From the NCBI GenBank assembly GCA_018434355.1, contig JAHDPL010000010.1, forward strand, positions 137,164 through 201,163: 64,000 nt of DNA, written 5' to 3'. Origin of the DNA: Sporomusaceae bacterium (GTDB lineage Bacteria > Bacillota > Negativicutes > UBA1444). Of this stretch, positions 62,380-64,000 are shown one piece after another. A program made the position numbers and the translations under genes. The notes beneath the pieces were generated by a model, which saw only the letters and a list, made by a program, of their open reading frames with translations, was not told the origin of the DNA and ran no database searches. Position 1 is the stretch's first letter. Every line of letters starts with the position of its first letter.

Positions 62380-63590
62380 AGCAATTGATGGCGGACCCTT
62401 CCAGAACCGAGGCGCTGTCGCGGTGGCGAGACTGTCTGGAGCAGGAGGGATGGATGACTTCCTGCAGGCACGAGGATTGCCCAATCATCGATGCGCTGGG
62501 CAGGGTCATTGCCGAGCCGGTATTTGCGTTTCGCTCGGTGCCGCATTATGTTGGCGCGGCAATGGATGGCTTTGCGGTGCGGGCGGATGATACGACGGGT
62601 CTGTTGCCGGGAGAAGGCAGGCGCTTGTCAGTATTGCCGCCGGGTTCGCCTTGGCGGCCGCAGACGGCCGTGGTCGTTGATACGGGCGATGCCTTGCCGG
62701 ACGGCACGGATAGTGTGATTATGAAAGAGCATGTTGTGTTCGATGCGCAGCGGATCGAATTTCGGTCGTCGGTATCACCGGGACAACATGTACGAAAAGT
62801 CGGCGAAGATATGCTGCAGGGGCAGTTGGTTTTACCGGCGGAGCGGGTTGTCAGTCCGGCCGATCTTGCCGCCTGCCTTGCTGTGGGCGCGGATCGGGTC
62901 AGGGTTTTTGCCAGGCCCAGAATTTGCGTTATCCCTACAGGTTCGGAAATCGTCGATTCATCGGATGAATTGCCGTCCGGTTCGATCCGGGATATCAATT
63001 CGTACATGCTTGCCGCGTTGTTCGGCAGCTGGGGCGCAGTCGTTAAGCGGCATCCGGTGGTCGCTGACGACCGGGAAGGCTTGTGGCAGGCAATTTCCAA
63101 GGTATTGCCGGAAAATGACATGGTTGTAATTAACGCAGGAACCTCCAGCGGCACCGAAGATTTTACCGCGACAGTACTGGCTGGGCTTGGCCGGGTTTGT
63201 TGCCACGGCGTTGCGATACGTCCGGGCCGTCCGGTGATTTTGGCAGTGGTGCAGGGAAACCCGGTCGTGGGGCTACCGGGCTATCCGGTCTCCTGCATGT
63301 TGACGGCAGAACTGTTTACACAGGAATTGATATATCAATATCAACGCAAGTCAATTCCGCCAAAGCAAACCGTGCAAGCAAAACTGGGCAAGGCTGTTGA
63401 ATCTCGCCTCGGCGTTGAAGAATTTTTGCGGGTGAGTCTAGATCGTGGATTGCCGCTTCCGCAGGCAATGCCACTAGCCCGCGGCGCCAGTCTGATTTCG
63501 ACATTGACCCAGGCGCAAGGGTTGTTGCGAATCGGTCCGGATACTGATAAGCTTAGTGCCGGAGAAATTGTTGCGATTGAATTGTTTTGA
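62376..63590 (+). CDS. MoeA-family protein, second paralogue
   Basis: Protein of 404 residues, start ATG overlapping the previous stop, after CAGGGGAGAG. Same fold: VPHYVGAAMDGFAVRADDT near 50, IPTGSEIVDSSDELPSGSIRDINSYM near 190 and NAGTSSGTEDFTATVLAG near 250, PGYPVSCM near 305. The loop NAGTSSGTED replaces the usual SGGxSxGDxD, so the active site differs from the first copy. Paired MoeA proteins are often used to split molybdenum and tungsten or two enzyme classes; here this is inference. Confidence 0.9.
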   Translation: MKQLMADPSRTEALSRWRDCLEQEGWMTSCRHEDCPIIDALGRVIAEPVFAFRSVPHYVGAAMDGFAVRADDTTGLLPGEGRRLSVLPPGSPWRPQTAVVVDTGDALPDGTDSVIMKEHVVFDAQRIEFRSSVSPGQHVRKVGEDMLQGQLVLPAERVVSPADLAACLAVGADRVRVFARPRICVIPTGSEIVDSSDELPSGSIRDINSYMLAALFGSWGAVVKRHPVVADDREGLWQAISKVLPENDMVVINAGTSSGTEDFTATVLAGLGRVCCHGVAIRPGRPVILAVVQGNPVVGLPGYPVSCMLTAELFTQELIYQYQRKSIPPKQTVQAKLGKAVESRLGVEEFLRVSLDRGLPLPQAMPLARGASLISTLTQAQGLLRIGPDTDKLSAGEIVAIELF

Positions 63591-63599
63591 GAGGGATCG

Positions 63600-64000
63600 T
63601 TGCGGTTGGGTTATGACAGAATCGTTCTGCTGATTGTTGTTGCCACTTCGTTTATGACTCCGGTGATGGGGAGTGCCCTGAATATTGCTATCCCGTCGAT
63701 CGGACGGGAATTTTCCGCCAGCGCCACGATGCTGAGCTGGATCGCTACCGGCTATATCCTGGCCACAGCCAGCTGTCTGCTACCTGCCGGCCGTTTTGCC
63801 GATATTCGGGGACGTAGCCGGATTTACACGGCAGGTATCCTGCTGTTCAGCGCTGCGACGCTGTTGTGTGGCTTAGTCAGTTCAATCGAAATGTTGATTT
63901 TCATGCGGGTGATCCAGGGAATCGGCGCCTCGTTCATCTTTAGCACCGGCATAGCGATCCTGGCGAGCGTTTACCCGCCGGAGCGCCGTGGCCGGGCGCT
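63600..64000 (+). CDS. MFS transporter, DHA2-like, N-terminal part (runs off the window)
   Basis: Open frame from TTG 63600, after GAGAGGG, to the window end. The visible 133 residues contain about four membrane helices. GSALNIAIPSIGREF near 28, the motif-A region LPAGRFADIRGRSRIY near 70 and RVIQGIGASFIF near 107 fit drug:H+ antiporters of the 14-helix type. Substrate unknown. It follows moeA2 closely and may be co-transcribed. Confidence 0.88.
   Translation, partial: MRLGYDRIVLLIVVATSFMTPVMGSALNIAIPSIGREFSASATMLSWIATGYILATASCLLPAGRFADIRGRSRIYTAGILLFSAATLLCGLVSSIEMLIFMRVIQGIGASFIFSTGIAILASVYPPERRGRA

Noticed and set aside
1-64000. tRNA, rRNA, CRISPR array, prophage or intact insertion sequence
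   Set aside because: Spacers were read on both strands; no cloverleaf, repeat-spacer array, integrase or transposase was seen.

Overview
The window is about 64 kb of compact bacterial chromosome of moderately high GC content. The gene set is that of a strictly anaerobic Firmicute. It has an 11-subunit complex I without NuoEFG, GlpABC-type anaerobic glycerol-3-phosphate dehydrogenase, the SCIFF peptide with its radical-SAM maturase, a rapZ-yvcK-whiA block, and many Fe-S proteins. Complex I, menaquinone-type genes and SCIFF together point to the Negativicutes (Sporomusa-like). That placement is an inference from gene content; no rRNA gene is present.

Layout. 1-8604: the 3' end of guaA, then a purine operon purE-C-F-M-N-H-D. 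It is preceded by a sigma-70 promoter, a ykkC-type (PRPP subclass) riboswitch and an intrinsic terminator. 8611-8818: a small palindromic MITE-like element. 8891-13985: a GlcD-type flavin oxidase (minus strand), ferritin, a CoA-disulfide-reductase-like flavoprotein with a rhodanese domain, and a DUF362 lipoprotein. 14052-24067: a small membrane protein followed by nuoABCDHIJKLMN. 24228-29191 (minus strand): an ABC export system (two FtsX-like permeases, ATPase, HlyD-like adaptor) ending in a rhomboid protease. 29309-36741: PHP phosphoesterase, rapZ, yvcK, whiA, a polysaccharide deacetylase, an unknown secreted protein, scfA and scfB. 36824-43003: rpoN (sigma-54), glpP and glpABC. 43091-46837: a secreted cyclophilin and a TRAP transporter.

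46838-51191 is the most unusual part. A PAS/AAA+ sigma-54 activator is followed by two copies of an inverted-repeat site 22 bp apart, a terminator and a perfect -24/-12 promoter. That promoter drives a BKACE-family (beta-keto acid cleavage) enzyme and then one open frame. This frame joins the NAD-binding N-terminus of a 3-hydroxyacyl-CoA dehydrogenase to a GntP permease lacking its first membrane segments. It looks like an in-frame deletion fusion.

51328-56731: a KdpDE-like two-component system followed by a TPR protein, two TrkA-type proteins and TrkH, not by kdpFABC. 56873-59956 (minus strand): glycerophosphodiester phosphodiesterase, then a UbiA/MenA prenyltransferase, CPBP protease and polyprenyl diphosphate synthase. 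60078-64000: a multi-cluster ferredoxin-like protein, two adjacent moeA paralogues and the start of an MFS exporter.

No tRNA, rRNA, CRISPR array, prophage or complete insertion sequence was seen. The only stretch above 300 bp without a gene is 1008-1351, which holds the riboswitch region.
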